From contig JAKBSJ010000002.1 in assembly GCA_021844945.1 (NCBI GenBank), forward strand, positions 164,965 through 228,964: DNA of 64,000 nucleotides, in the 5' to 3' direction. Under the pieces are notes generated by a model. That model had not been told where the DNA came from, searched no databases, and saw nothing but the letters and a program-made list of their open reading frames with translations. Source of the DNA: Thermoplasmata archaeon (lineage in GTDB: Archaea; Thermoplasmatota; Thermoplasmata; Lutacidiplasmatales; UBA184). Shown one piece after another: positions 27,363 to 35,864 of this stretch (its first letter is position 1; each line of letters opens with the position of its first letter). The position numbers and the translations under genes are program-made.

Positions 27363-28385
27363 TTACGTCGCTGAGGCTCGGCAGTCCAGGACCAGCGCGC
27401 CGTCGACCCGGCCGGACTTGAGGTCGGCGAGCGCCTCGTTCGCATCCTCGAGCGGACGAACCTCCACCGTGCTCTGGAGGTGCAAGCGGACCGCTAGGTC
27501 GAGGAACTCTCGCGCGTCGGCACGCGTGTTCGCTTCGACGCTCGCGATCCGACGCTCGCCGAACAAGAGGCGATCGTAGTCGATGGACGGGATCGGACTC
27601 ACGTGAATGCCGGCGATCGCGACCGTCGCTCCCTTGCGGACCTCCCGGAGCGCATCGATCACGACCGAGCCGGCCGGGGCGAACACGATGGCGCCGTCGA
27701 GCGTGGGCTCCATCGGCGTTCGAGGCTCCGTCGTGAGGACGCTCTCAGCCGCCCCGAGCGATCGAGCCAGGGCGAGATGGGCTGCGGTGCGCGAATAGGC
27801 GACCGTGTCGAAACCGAGCTTCGCGGCGAGCTGCAGCGTCAGGTGCGCCGAACCGCCGAAACCGAAGAATCCGATCCGCCCGCCGAACCGGGGCATCGCC
27901 GTCTTGAGCGCGCGATATCCGATGAGCCCCGCACAGAGCATCGGCGCCCAGCTCGCCGCGTCTCCTTCGGCAGGAAGCTTCAGCACGTAGCTCTCCTTTC
28001 CCACGACGAACGGCGCGTAGCCGCCGTTCTCGCTGTAGCCCGTGAACGTCTTCTCGCTGCAGAGGTTCTCGCGTCCGGTCAGGCAGTACTCGCACCGACC
28101 GCACGTACTGTGGAGCCACGGGACACCGACCCGATCTCCGACGGACAACGTTCGCACTCCCGGACCGAGCCGGGCGACGGTCCCTACGATCTCGTGACCG
28201 GGGATCACCGAAGGTCGCACGGGAGGCAGATCCCCCTCGACCACATGCAGGTCGGTGCGGCAAACGCCGCACGTATCGATCCGGACGAGGACCTCGTTCT
28301 CCTTCGGTTCCGGCACGGGTACCTCTTCGGGCCACAGCGGCCGGTTCTCGACCGGGCCGGGTCTATGGAGCACCATCGCCCTCAT
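27363..28385 (-). CDS. Zinc-dependent alcohol dehydrogenase
   Basis: A 340-residue medium-chain (MDR) alcohol dehydrogenase. The catalytic zinc ligands are Cys in DTCGVCRTDLHVVEG and the GHE motif in VIPGHEIVG. The structural zinc cysteines are in CGRCEYCLTGRENLC. The NAD(P)-binding motif reads GFFGFGGSAHLTLQ, an altered GxGxxG. GGAGGGCGG lies before ATG 28385. The ATG overlaps the stop of the upstream PLP enzyme as ATGA, so both are translated from one message; the pair could process a carbonyl product of the PLP reaction. Confidence 0.92.
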   Translation of the reverse strand: MRAMVLHRPGPVENRPLWPEEVPVPEPKENEVLVRIDTCGVCRTDLHVVEGDLPPVRPSVIPGHEIVGTVARLGPGVRTLSVGDRVGVPWLHSTCGRCEYCLTGRENLCSEKTFTGYSENGGYAPFVVGKESYVLKLPAEGDAASWAPMLCAGLIGYRALKTAMPRFGGRIGFFGFGGSAHLTLQLAAKLGFDTVAYSRTAAHLALARSLGAAESVLTTEPRTPMEPTLDGAIVFAPAGSVVIDALREVRKGATVAIAGIHVSPIPSIDYDRLLFGERRIASVEANTRADAREFLDLAVRLHLQSTVEVRPLEDANEALADLKSGRVDGALVLDCRASAT

Positions 28386-29509
28386 CGACCGCCCTCCGTA
28401 GCGGCCGTGAGGGCTACGTCGATGTCCTCGACCAGGTCCTCGGCGCTCTCGCAACCGGCGCTGAGCCGGATGAATCCCTCCGGCAGGAACTCTCCCGCCC
28501 ATCGACCCCGCCGCTCGGCGGTGGTGTGGATCCCGCCGAAGCTGGTCGCGGTAAGGACTAGGTGGCAGGCGTGGAGGAACCGTTCGGCCGTCGCCCGGTC
28601 CGCGAGCTCGAAGCTTACGATCGGTCCGAAGCGACGCATCTGGCGGGAAGCGATCGGGTAGGAAGGGTCGTTCGGAAGCCCCGGATAGCGCACCTGCCGG
28701 ATCTCGGAGCGCGTCCGGAGGAACCTCGCGATCGCGAGGGCGTTCGCGCTGGCGCGCTCGAGACGGACGTCCATCGTCGCGAGGGACCGATGCGCGAGCC
28801 ATACCTCCATCGGTCCGGCGATGGAGCCCTGCTCGTCGCGTCCCCTCTTCAGACGGGCCGCACGTTGCGGATCGCGCACCGCCACGTGCCCGAGGATGAG
28901 GTCGCTGTGTCCGCAGAGTGCTTTCGAATCGCTGGCGACGGAGAAGTCGGCACCAAGCTCGAGCGGCCGCTGGGCCAGTACGGTCGCCGTGGTGTTGTCC
29001 ACGGCGACGAGCGCTCCCCGCCGGTGGGCCTCGGCAATCATGGGAGCCAGGTCGCACACATCGAGCATGGGATTGCTCGGCGACTCGAGCCAGACGAGCG
29101 TCGCTCCCTCGAACAGATCCGCGAACTTCGGATCCGCCGTCGGGGCCATTCGGACCTGGACGCCCAGCGGAGCGTAGAATTCCCGAGCGACACGCCGGGC
29201 CAGATTGTAGCCATCGGAAGGCATGGCGAGGACGCGGGGACTCGAGGTACGCAGGAGCGTGTCGGCCCACACCGCGTTTACGGCCGCCATCCCCGACGCG
29301 TAGACGAGCGCCGGCCCTCCTTCGAGGTCGGTGAGGGCCCGTTCGAAGCGCGTCCAAGTCGGGTTGCCGTTGCGGCCGTAGGTGTAGGGGGAGCTCGACG
29401 GCTCACCTTCCAAGAAGAATTTCGACGCGAAGGTCGGTCCGGGCAAGAACGGCTCTCCTTGCGCCGGAGCGGGGAGCCCCGCCTTGATCACGCGGGTCGC
29501 GTCGCGCAT
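28382..29509 (-). CDS. Cys/Met metabolism PLP-dependent enzyme
   Basis: A 375-residue fold-type I enzyme of the cystathionine gamma-synthase/lyase group. The PLP lysine is in VASDSKALCGHSDLILGHV, the cofactor loop in LVYASGMAAVNAVW, the Asp holding PLP in LVAVDNTTATV, and the C-terminal block FIRLSAGCESAEDLVEDI. The group covers gamma-synthase, gamma-lyase and O-acetylhomoserine sulfhydrylase; I cannot choose among them. ATG 29509 fits the usual N-terminus (MRDATRVIKAGLPAP); TTG 29536 would add nine residues. Translationally coupled to the zinc alcohol dehydrogenase. Confidence 0.88.
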   Translation of the reverse strand: MRDATRVIKAGLPAPAQGEPFLPGPTFASKFFLEGEPSSSPYTYGRNGNPTWTRFERALTDLEGGPALVYASGMAAVNAVWADTLLRTSSPRVLAMPSDGYNLARRVAREFYAPLGVQVRMAPTADPKFADLFEGATLVWLESPSNPMLDVCDLAPMIAEAHRRGALVAVDNTTATVLAQRPLELGADFSVASDSKALCGHSDLILGHVAVRDPQRAARLKRGRDEQGSIAGPMEVWLAHRSLATMDVRLERASANALAIARFLRTRSEIRQVRYPGLPNDPSYPIASRQMRRFGPIVSFELADRATAERFLHACHLVLTATSFGGIHTTAERRGRWAGEFLPEGFIRLSAGCESAEDLVEDIDVALTAATEGGR

Positions 29510-29645
29510 GCACGGCCGGACGACCCCGACCGTCAAACCCTCTTCGGGGGCCCTGCGCCGGGAGCGGACGCCCGGCGCGCGACCGGACGTAGGGCCACGG
29601 AGCGGATGACAGGGGTATCCGGCGGCTCGACCGAGGCGGGTCGCG

Positions 29646-30203
29646 CTAGGCCGACGGCCGAATCAGACCTACGGCCTCGAGCACGTCGTCGTGAGAACGG
29701 GCCATCTCCTCCCGCTTCAACGTCCGCGTGTCCACGAGCGCGAGGTCCTTCCACGCCGGGGTCGGCCCCAGCTCGGGCTCGGAGAGAGGCCCGGTGTACA
29801 CGAATCCAATGTCCCAATGGTGGGCGAGGTCGGGAAAGCGTCGGGGCGTTGCGACCTCCGAGAAGATCTGCGGTGGCTCGAGCGTGCGGTCGCGCCGCAA
29901 CCCGAGCTGTTCGACGAGAATGCGGCGGGCCGCCGCCTCCGGCGCTTCGCCGAATATGAGGTGCGAGGACGGGATCATCCATCCCTTCGAGTGGATCTCG
30001 GCGCGTCGGGCATCGAGGGCTCCGATGTGGTCCCAGGGAGCCTGGGGATCGAGATGGCCGAGGAGGATGCGGTGCGCGTCCGATGGGTCGTGCAGTATCA
30101 CGAACGCCGACAGGCACATGCCTCCCTTCGGCATCTCGGTGATCGATAGAGAGGTCCCCGACGGAGGGTAGGCGAATCGGCAGAACGCACGGTCGGTCGT
30201 CAT
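29646..30203 (-). CDS. NUDIX-like protein with degenerate Nudix box
   Basis: The 185-residue protein has the NUDIX fold pattern: LSAFVILHDPSDAHRILLGHL strand pair, SSHLIFGEAPEAAARRILVEQLGL in the place of the Nudix box, and WDIGFVYTGPL later. The canonical REx2EE is reduced to RRILVEQ, so at least two metal-binding acidic residues are missing. It may be a non-hydrolytic nucleotide or RNA-cap binder, or hydrolyse with altered ligands. The extra GWMIPSSH segment before the box keeps the shape. It stands between the PLP operon and the Fur-like small gene. Confidence 0.72.
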   Translation of the reverse strand: MTTDRAFCRFAYPPSGTSLSITEMPKGGMCLSAFVILHDPSDAHRILLGHLDPQAPWDHIGALDARRAEIHSKGWMIPSSHLIFGEAPEAAARRILVEQLGLRRDRTLEPPQIFSEVATPRRFPDLAHHWDIGFVYTGPLSEPELGPTPAWKDLALVDTRTLKREEMARSHDDVLEAVGLIRPSA

Positions 30204-30289
30204 GCTCGCACGAGCCTCCCTTGGGATATCGGTCTTGCCCCTCGCTCTTCGCTCCTGCTCAAATACGAGGCGGGGAGTGCTCGCGGGTC

Positions 30290-30592
30290 ATGAGCCCACA
30301 ACGATCGGTGAAGCGCACGCCGCGGCCTCGGGCCCGGCCCTTTCCCCGGCAGCGGCGACGAACCGCTTCGGTACAGGAGCGCCGACGGATCCTCCACCTC
30401 CCCGAGCCTCCGCACGGCCACATCGTCTGCCGCAGCTGCGGGCGGATCCATCCGCTCGATCTCCTACCGGCCGACCGCGACCTCCTCCTCGAGATGACCG
30501 CGCGCGGACCGGACGGCTGGGCGGTCGAACGCGTCGCCTACTCGATCGCCGCCGTGTGCCCGAGATGCCAACGGACCGCTGCCGCGACGTGA
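30290..30592 (+). CDS. Fur C-terminal-domain-like zinc protein without HTH
   Basis: A 100-residue protein that resembles only the dimerisation and zinc domain of Fur-family regulators: HGHIVCRSCGRIHPLDL, then a helix and strand ending AAVCPRCQRTA. The two CxxC pairs match the structural zinc site of Fur. The winged-helix DNA-binding half is absent; instead there are about 45 Arg/Pro-rich residues. The Fe-ADH gene begins 34 bases downstream. It may have lost DNA binding and act as a zinc-bound partner, or the basic arm may bind nucleic acid. Confidence 0.6.
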   Translation: MSPQRSVKRTPRPRARPFPRQRRRTASVQERRRILHLPEPPHGHIVCRSCGRIHPLDLLPADRDLLLEMTARGPDGWAVERVAYSIAAVCPRCQRTAAAT

Positions 30593-30626
30593 ACCCCGAC
30601 CGATCGCCGGGGGTGCGACCGCTTCG

Positions 30627-31784
30627 ATGATGGGGTTCTTCACTAGCCCGCGCATCGGGTTCGGTCCGGGAGCGATCGAACAGCTCGCTGGCCTCGAGCC
30701 CCACCGAGTCCAGTTGCTCGTAGCTCCGAGCGTGAGCGGACTCGACGGGGTGCGTCGGATCGAGGAGTTCGTCCGGCATCTTGAGATCGAGATCTCGACC
30801 CGGGTCGTGGGGCGCGGACCGGCGACGATCGAGCAGGCCGAACAACTCGCTTCGGAGATCGGCACCTCGTTCGACACGATCGTCGTGGTCGGGGGCGGCC
30901 AGACCATCGACCTTGCGAAGGCGGTCCGAGCGCGACTCGCGCGACCGGACCTTTCCCTGGGGGACTGGACCCCTCTCACGGACGTCCCCGCGAACGGGAT
31001 GGCTCGCCTCGTGGCGCTTCCCTCCACTGGAGGCAGCGGCAGCGAGATGACCGGGGCGGCCCACCTCTACGACCCGGACGGCGGCACCGTCGAGCTTTCC
31101 CACCGGGCGCTCGCTCCCGACTGGGCGCTCCTAGATCCGGCGATGGCGAGCGCCGTGCCGGCCTCGCTCGCGATCCCGATCGGCTTCGAGGTAATCGCCC
31201 ATGCCATGGAGGCGTTGGCCTCGGAATGGGCCAATCCGTTCACCGACGCACTCGCTCGGGATGCCCTGTCCACGGGCATCCCAAGCCTCTCGAAGCTCGC
31301 GCGCCAACCCCGGGACTTGGATGCTCGGACCGAACTCTACTACGCCGCCGGTCGCGCTGGCCTTGCGGGCGCCAACGCTTCGCTGGGGCTCGCCCACGCG
31401 CTCGCCCGCGCTCTCGTCCCCGAGTCCCCGGCGCTCGGCTACGCCCGCCTTCTCGCGATGGCGCTCCCTCCCACCGTGGACTACAACTTCCCGTCGGCGC
31501 GCGATCGTTACCTCGAAATCGAGGAAGAGTTCCCCGGAGGTGGGGATCCCACGCCCGCGTCCCTCAGCGAGCGCATACGCTCGTTCGTGAAAGAGGTGGG
31601 CCTCGCACCCCACCTCGCGGCCGCGGGCCCGGATACGGTCCCTCCCCCCGCCCGCCGTGCCCTCGTCATCGAGCGCGTGCGCCGGTCGACCGCGATCGTC
31701 GGGAATCCGAGGGTCCCATCTCCGGGGGAGATCGGACGGCTGCTCGACCTGGTACAATGGGGTAGCCGAGGGGCTCCACCATAG
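30627..31784 (+). CDS. Iron-containing alcohol dehydrogenase homologue with lost metal ligands
   Basis: The 385-residue protein has the group III (iron) alcohol dehydrogenase layout: IGFGPGAIEQL at the start, nucleotide motif VVVGGGQTIDLAKA (residues 86-99) and STGGSGSEMT. The metal site differs: the usual Asp of DxxxH is Glu188 with His192 kept (GFEVIAHAMEAL), His257 is kept in GLAHALARAL, but the second histidine about 14 residues on is missing (GYAR instead of xHG). Metal use or activity may therefore be altered. Closest by layout are maleylacetate reductase or butanol dehydrogenase types. Confidence 0.85.
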   Translation: MMGFFTSPRIGFGPGAIEQLAGLEPHRVQLLVAPSVSGLDGVRRIEEFVRHLEIEISTRVVGRGPATIEQAEQLASEIGTSFDTIVVVGGGQTIDLAKAVRARLARPDLSLGDWTPLTDVPANGMARLVALPSTGGSGSEMTGAAHLYDPDGGTVELSHRALAPDWALLDPAMASAVPASLAIPIGFEVIAHAMEALASEWANPFTDALARDALSTGIPSLSKLARQPRDLDARTELYYAAGRAGLAGANASLGLAHALARALVPESPALGYARLLAMALPPTVDYNFPSARDRYLEIEEEFPGGGDPTPASLSERIRSFVKEVGLAPHLAAAGPDTVPPPARRALVIERVRRSTAIVGNPRVPSPGEIGRLLDLVQWGSRGAPP

Positions 31785-31808
31785 CTAACCCGCTACCTAT
31801 CGAGATGG

Positions 31809-32909
31809 TTACGAAGGGATGGTGGTGGCCGACGCGCGGCGGCCGGGCCGCTCGGGCGGAGCGGGCGCACGGGGAGTCGGTGTGACCTCAGGACTCTCGA
31901 CCGCGTGGTTGATCGCGAGCTCGCACAGATCGCTCGCATAGAGCGCTGTTCGTTCGATGCTCTCCAAGATGTAGGCCAGCCCGACGGCGATGCGTCCCCG
32001 ACGGGTGACGACCTCGCTCAGGACGTGGGCCCGCTCTTCGACGAGCCGGTGGACCGTGTCGATGATCGCGTTCGCGTGGGGGATGTCGCGGCGCTCGAGG
32101 GTACCGAGCGCGTCGGCGAGGCTCTGCGTTGCGGTCGAGGCCATCTTCTCGAGCTCCGTGACGACCGAAGCCGGGGGCTTCTCCTTCTCGAACATCTGGA
32201 CGGTCTCCGCGATGCGTACCGCATGGTCGGCGACCCGTTCGAGCAATCGGGAGGTCAGGAGGTAGGTCGTGCACTCGGGCAACGTCAGGTCGAGCGAGGA
32301 GAGGACGCGAGCGTCCCTCAGGGCCGAGTTCACCTGCTTTTCCATGAACCAGTGAAGTCGGTCGACCTCCCAGTCGCGTTCGATCACGTCCCGCGCGATC
32401 GACGTATCGTTGTCGCGGAACGCCGCCATCGCGTCCGTATGCATCGCCCGGACCATCTGGTGCATCCGGCGGATCACCGAGCGGATCGGGAGAGGGTTCG
32501 CGCCGACGACGTCCTGAAGGATGACCGACTCCGCCGTTTCCTCGAGGATCTCGGGGCCGATGACCCGCTGTGCGAATCCTCGAACGACATCGCGCGTACG
32601 CGCGCTCATGCGGCCCTCGGTACGGATCTCGAGCAGCGATGACCCCGCGATGTACTCGGCAATCAGGCGGCGAATGAGGTACTCCTCCTGCATCTCGTTC
32701 GAGACGAGGACCACGCGTCGTTGGACCTCCGGGTTCCCGGCCTCCTCGGGGCTCACCGTGAGCGTACCGTCGGGGCGCGGCGTGAACGCCAGCGAGTCGC
32801 CGGCATGGAGCCCGCGGCTCGTCACCCAGTTCTTGGGGAGCGATATGATGAACGTCGAGCCGCCTGTCTTTTGGATACGACGCCCGTGAAACCCACCGGT
32901 AGAACGCAT
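31809..32909 (-). CDS. PhoU-type phosphate regulator with N-terminal AbrB domain
   Basis: A 366-residue archaeal protein: an AbrB/SpoVT swapped-hairpin domain at residues 8-55 (RRIQKTGGSTFIISLPKNWV) followed by two PhoU three-helix repeats (AMHTDAMAAFRDNDTSIARDVI, TTYLLTSRLLERVADHAVRIAE). PhoU metal-binding acidic clusters ERDWEVDR and ERVADH are present. In archaea such fusions are thought to sense phosphate status and bind DNA directly. No pst transporter is nearby. It is divergent from the SoxA-like gene and has a good TATA box 25-30 bases upstream. Confidence 0.9.
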   Translation of the reverse strand: MRSTGGFHGRRIQKTGGSTFIISLPKNWVTSRGLHAGDSLAFTPRPDGTLTVSPEEAGNPEVQRRVVLVSNEMQEEYLIRRLIAEYIAGSSLLEIRTEGRMSARTRDVVRGFAQRVIGPEILEETAESVILQDVVGANPLPIRSVIRRMHQMVRAMHTDAMAAFRDNDTSIARDVIERDWEVDRLHWFMEKQVNSALRDARVLSSLDLTLPECTTYLLTSRLLERVADHAVRIAETVQMFEKEKPPASVVTELEKMASTATQSLADALGTLERRDIPHANAIIDTVHRLVEERAHVLSEVVTRRGRIAVGLAYILESIERTALYASDLCELAINHAVESPEVTPTPRAPAPPERPGRRASATTIPS

Positions 32910-32929
32910 CGTACCGCGGGGGCCATTAC

Positions 32930-32941
32930 AGACTATATAGT
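32930..32941 (-). promoter_or_regulatory. TATA box of the PhoU-AbrB gene
   Basis: On the reverse strand AACTATATAGTC reads as a strong archaeal TATA box, centred about 27 bases before the ATG at 32909. This predicts a transcript with no or almost no leader. CTATATAG is itself palindromic, so it could also fire rightward, though the rightward gene starts 120 bases away. Confidence 0.7.
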
Positions 32942-33060
32942 TTAGGGTAAGCGCTCAGAGGCGAAAGGAAATCTACGACGGCGCCCGCGAGCGACCTATC
33001 TCCCCCCCGCGCTCCCGAGAATGGTAAGACCCCCTTCCGCTCGTTGGGCCCGGCTATCGA

Positions 33061-34656
33061 ATGACGAACCGCAGCGACGGAGGGCGACAGCTTCCCATCC
33101 TGCAACGATCGATTCGTTACCATCGACCGCGCGCCCCGTTCTGCGGGGTCGGGTATTGTACGAACTGCCTGGTGCGCACCGACCAGCGGCTGAACGTCCG
33201 CGCGTGCCGGGAAGGGTTCCCGACCCGGGGGGTCCGAGCCACATCCCACGCGTGGCCCTCACCGCAGCACGATCTCCTCGGCGTCCTCGACCTCCTCTTT
33301 CCCCGCGGGATCGACACCCTGCGAGGGTTCCGCCGGCCCGCGTGGGCCGTACCGGCGTACCAGCGCATCGTCCGGCGACTGGCGGGCTACGACAACCCCG
33401 ACAGCGTCGCGTCTCCTCCGTCTTCCGGCCCGCCCCGCACCCGCTCGGTGGACGTCCTCGTGATCGGCTACGGCACGAGCGGAGCCGCCGCCGTGGACGA
33501 GCTCAAGGCCCGAGGGATCGACGCGATAGCTGTCTTGGACCGCAACGGGGCCGAAGGCGACGGCACGATGCCGGGTCGGACCACCGCGGTCTTCCTTCCA
33601 CCCCCGACCCGCAACGCGCCGTATCCGTTCCGGGTTCTGGCGAGCGAAGGTTCCGAACGGGCGGTGCTCGTTTCCGCGCGCAAAGTGATCGTGGCCGCCG
33701 GCGGATACGATGCGTCGCTCCTGTTTCCGGGGAACGATCGGCCGGGCGTCATGACGGCCGACGGCGCGTTCTCCTTCGAGCGCGACGGGATCGAACCGTT
33801 CCTCCGCGCGGTCGTCTTCGGAGGAGGCGATCGGGCCCGGAAGGTGGTAGAGAAGCTGGGCGATCGGGTGGTCGCCGTCGTAGCGCCGGGCGAGGTCGGG
33901 CCGGACCTCGCGCGCGCCGCGTCCGATCGCGGCATCCCTCTCTACCCTCGCTCGCTCGTTCTGGGTGCCCGGGGTCGCTCTCGAGTTCGGTCGATACGCA
34001 TCCGAGCTCGGTCTTTCGGCCCCCGTCAGACCCTCGGCGCCGACGCCCTCGTGCTCGCGCATCGTCGTATCCCTCACCCGCAGTTGTTCTTCCAGGCGGG
34101 CGCCCGCATGGTCTGGCGTCCCCGGGTCGGGGCGTATCTGCCCGCGGTCGACGCCCACGGGGCCACCACCGTCCCGGGCCTCTACGCGGTCGGGTCCGCG
34201 GCCGGGGCCGTGGATCTGGATTCTTCGCGCGCCAGCGGGCGGGCCGCAGCCCGGGCGGTCGCCGAGGGAGCCGAGCCCGGCGTCGACGTCACCCGCTCCT
34301 CGCCTCCCGAACCTCCGAACGAGATGCAGGGATACTATCGCGAACTTCTCGCAGAGCCGGAAGGGTTCGCGAAGTGGATCGCGTGCCCGTGCGAGGACGT
34401 CCTGTTGCGCGAGCTGCGCCGAGCGAACGAGGATGGCTATCGGGGGATCGAGGTCATCAAGCGCTACACCGGCCTCGGTACCGGGCTCTGCCAGGGTCGC
34501 TACTGCGTGCCCGACGCCGTGCTCCTCCTATCGATCTGGGAGGGACGGTCTCCTCCGGAGGTCGGCTACATCACCCAACGTCCTCCCGTGGTTCCCACGA
34601 CGCTAGGGCAGCTCGCCACGTTGGAGACGCCACTCTCGGACCCGGAGGCGCCGTGA
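33061..34656 (+). CDS. SoxA/HcnB-like flavoprotein with two [2Fe-2S] modules
   Basis: The 531-residue protein fuses three parts. Residues 15-55 form a Fer2_4-type ferredoxin core (APFCGVGYCTNCLV then VRAC). Residues 128-400 are an FAD/NAD oxidoreductase domain (VDVLVIGYGTSGAAAVDEL, VPGLYAVGSAAG). Residues 430-480 are a BFD-like [2Fe-2S] domain (CPCEDVLLREL, GLCQGRYC). This is the alpha subunit layout of sarcosine/opine oxidases and HcnA+B, without the GcvT domain of true SoxA. The next gene overlaps as GTGA and encodes the beta-type subunit. The substrate is an N-alkyl or amino acid. Confidence 0.87.
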   Translation: MTNRSDGGRQLPILQRSIRYHRPRAPFCGVGYCTNCLVRTDQRLNVRACREGFPTRGVRATSHAWPSPQHDLLGVLDLLFPRGIDTLRGFRRPAWAVPAYQRIVRRLAGYDNPDSVASPPSSGPPRTRSVDVLVIGYGTSGAAAVDELKARGIDAIAVLDRNGAEGDGTMPGRTTAVFLPPPTRNAPYPFRVLASEGSERAVLVSARKVIVAAGGYDASLLFPGNDRPGVMTADGAFSFERDGIEPFLRAVVFGGGDRARKVVEKLGDRVVAVVAPGEVGPDLARAASDRGIPLYPRSLVLGARGRSRVRSIRIRARSFGPRQTLGADALVLAHRRIPHPQLFFQAGARMVWRPRVGAYLPAVDAHGATTVPGLYAVGSAAGAVDLDSSRASGRAAARAVAEGAEPGVDVTRSSPPEPPNEMQGYYRELLAEPEGFAKWIACPCEDVLLRELRRANEDGYRGIEVIKRYTGLGTGLCQGRYCVPDAVLLLSIWEGRSPPEVGYITQRPPVVPTTLGQLATLETPLSDPEAP

Positions 34657-35819
34657 GCGCGCCGACACGCTCGGAGTACCGCACGGTGATCGTCGGGGCC
34701 GGCGTGATCGGCCTCTACACCGCGTACTACCTCGCGCGCGCCGGTGCCGGTCCGATCCTGGTCGTCGACCGGGGATTCCTATCCTCCGGCGCGTCGGGCC
34801 GCAACGGGGGCGGAGTGCGCCAACAGTGGGAGACCCGGGCGACCGTTCGACTAGCCCGAGAGTCCGTGGGTGCCTACCGCCGCTTCGCCCGTGACTTCGG
34901 CGTGAACCCGTGGTTCCGACAGTCGGGCTATGTGTTCCTCGCGGAGAACGGAGCCGAGCTCGAGCGGTTGCGACGCGTCCACGACATCGTCGCGAGCGAG
35001 GGACTCCCTTCCGAGATCCTCGACTCCTCCCGCGTCGCTCGACTCGTGCCCGGGATCGCTCCCGAAGCAGCCGTGGGGGGAACCTACCTGTCGACCGATG
35101 GCACGCTCTACCCGTTCCCGGTGGTATGGGGCCTGTACGAAGCCGTCCGGGCCATGGGAACCGAGGTCCTGCTCGGAGCGGAAGCGCTCGGTGTTCGGAG
35201 CACCGACGGACATCTGACCGGCGTCGCGACCACGAAGGGAACGGTCGCCACCTCGACGTGCGTCAATGCGGCCGGAGGTTGGTCGCGCGACTTCTCCGAA
35301 CGGGCCGGGCTCACGGTCGCGAACGCGCCCACCCGGCACGAGATCCTGGCCACGGAACCGCTGAAACCGTTCCTCGATCCGATGGTCGTCCGGGCCCGCG
35401 ATGGCCTGTACTTCAGTCAAACGATGCGCGGTGAGATCGTTGGTGGGCTCTCCCCTCCCTCACAGAACCCGGCGACGAGCGCGATGTCGAGCAGTCCTGC
35501 GTTCCTGGCGCGGATGGCCGGAGCCCTCGTACGGATCCTCCCGTCCTTGGCCAGCGTGGGAGTGCTGCGAGCCTGGTCCGGCCTCTACGACGATACGCCA
35601 GATGGCCTGCCCGTGCTCGGCGAGGACTCCCACCTAGGCGGATTCATCCACGCGAACGGGTTCGGAGGTCATGGCATGATGCTCGCCCCCTCGTCGACCG
35701 CCCGGGTTGCGCGAATGATCTTGGGCGAGCGCGTGGACCTCGACCCCGACGAGTTCGGGCCCCAGCGCTTCGACGGCGGGCAACCCTCGCACGCGACCGA
35801 GGCTCTGCAGCTCGGCTGA
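34653..35819 (+). CDS. SoxB/HcnC-like FAD-dependent oxidase subunit
   Basis: A 388-residue DAO-family flavoprotein: TVIVGAGVIGLYTAYYLARAG at the start, SSGASGRNGGGVRQQ next, and the C-terminal flavin block LYDDTPDGLPVLGED with FIHANGFGGHGMMLAP. The GGGVRQQ segment is typical of the beta subunit of heterotetrameric sarcosine and opine oxidases. GTG start overlaps the alpha-subunit stop by four bases, so the two form a complex in all likelihood. It would oxidise sarcosine, proline or a related amine and pass electrons through the flavins and iron-sulfur centres of the alpha subunit. Confidence 0.9.
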   Translation: MSAPTRSEYRTVIVGAGVIGLYTAYYLARAGAGPILVVDRGFLSSGASGRNGGGVRQQWETRATVRLARESVGAYRRFARDFGVNPWFRQSGYVFLAENGAELERLRRVHDIVASEGLPSEILDSSRVARLVPGIAPEAAVGGTYLSTDGTLYPFPVVWGLYEAVRAMGTEVLLGAEALGVRSTDGHLTGVATTKGTVATSTCVNAAGGWSRDFSERAGLTVANAPTRHEILATEPLKPFLDPMVVRARDGLYFSQTMRGEIVGGLSPPSQNPATSAMSSSPAFLARMAGALVRILPSLASVGVLRAWSGLYDDTPDGLPVLGEDSHLGGFIHANGFGGHGMMLAPSSTARVARMILGERVDLDPDEFGPQRFDGGQPSHATEALQLG

Positions 35820-35864
35820 CGGTCGTCGTCGGTTTGATATGCGCTCGGCCCGCTGGGAAGGAAC

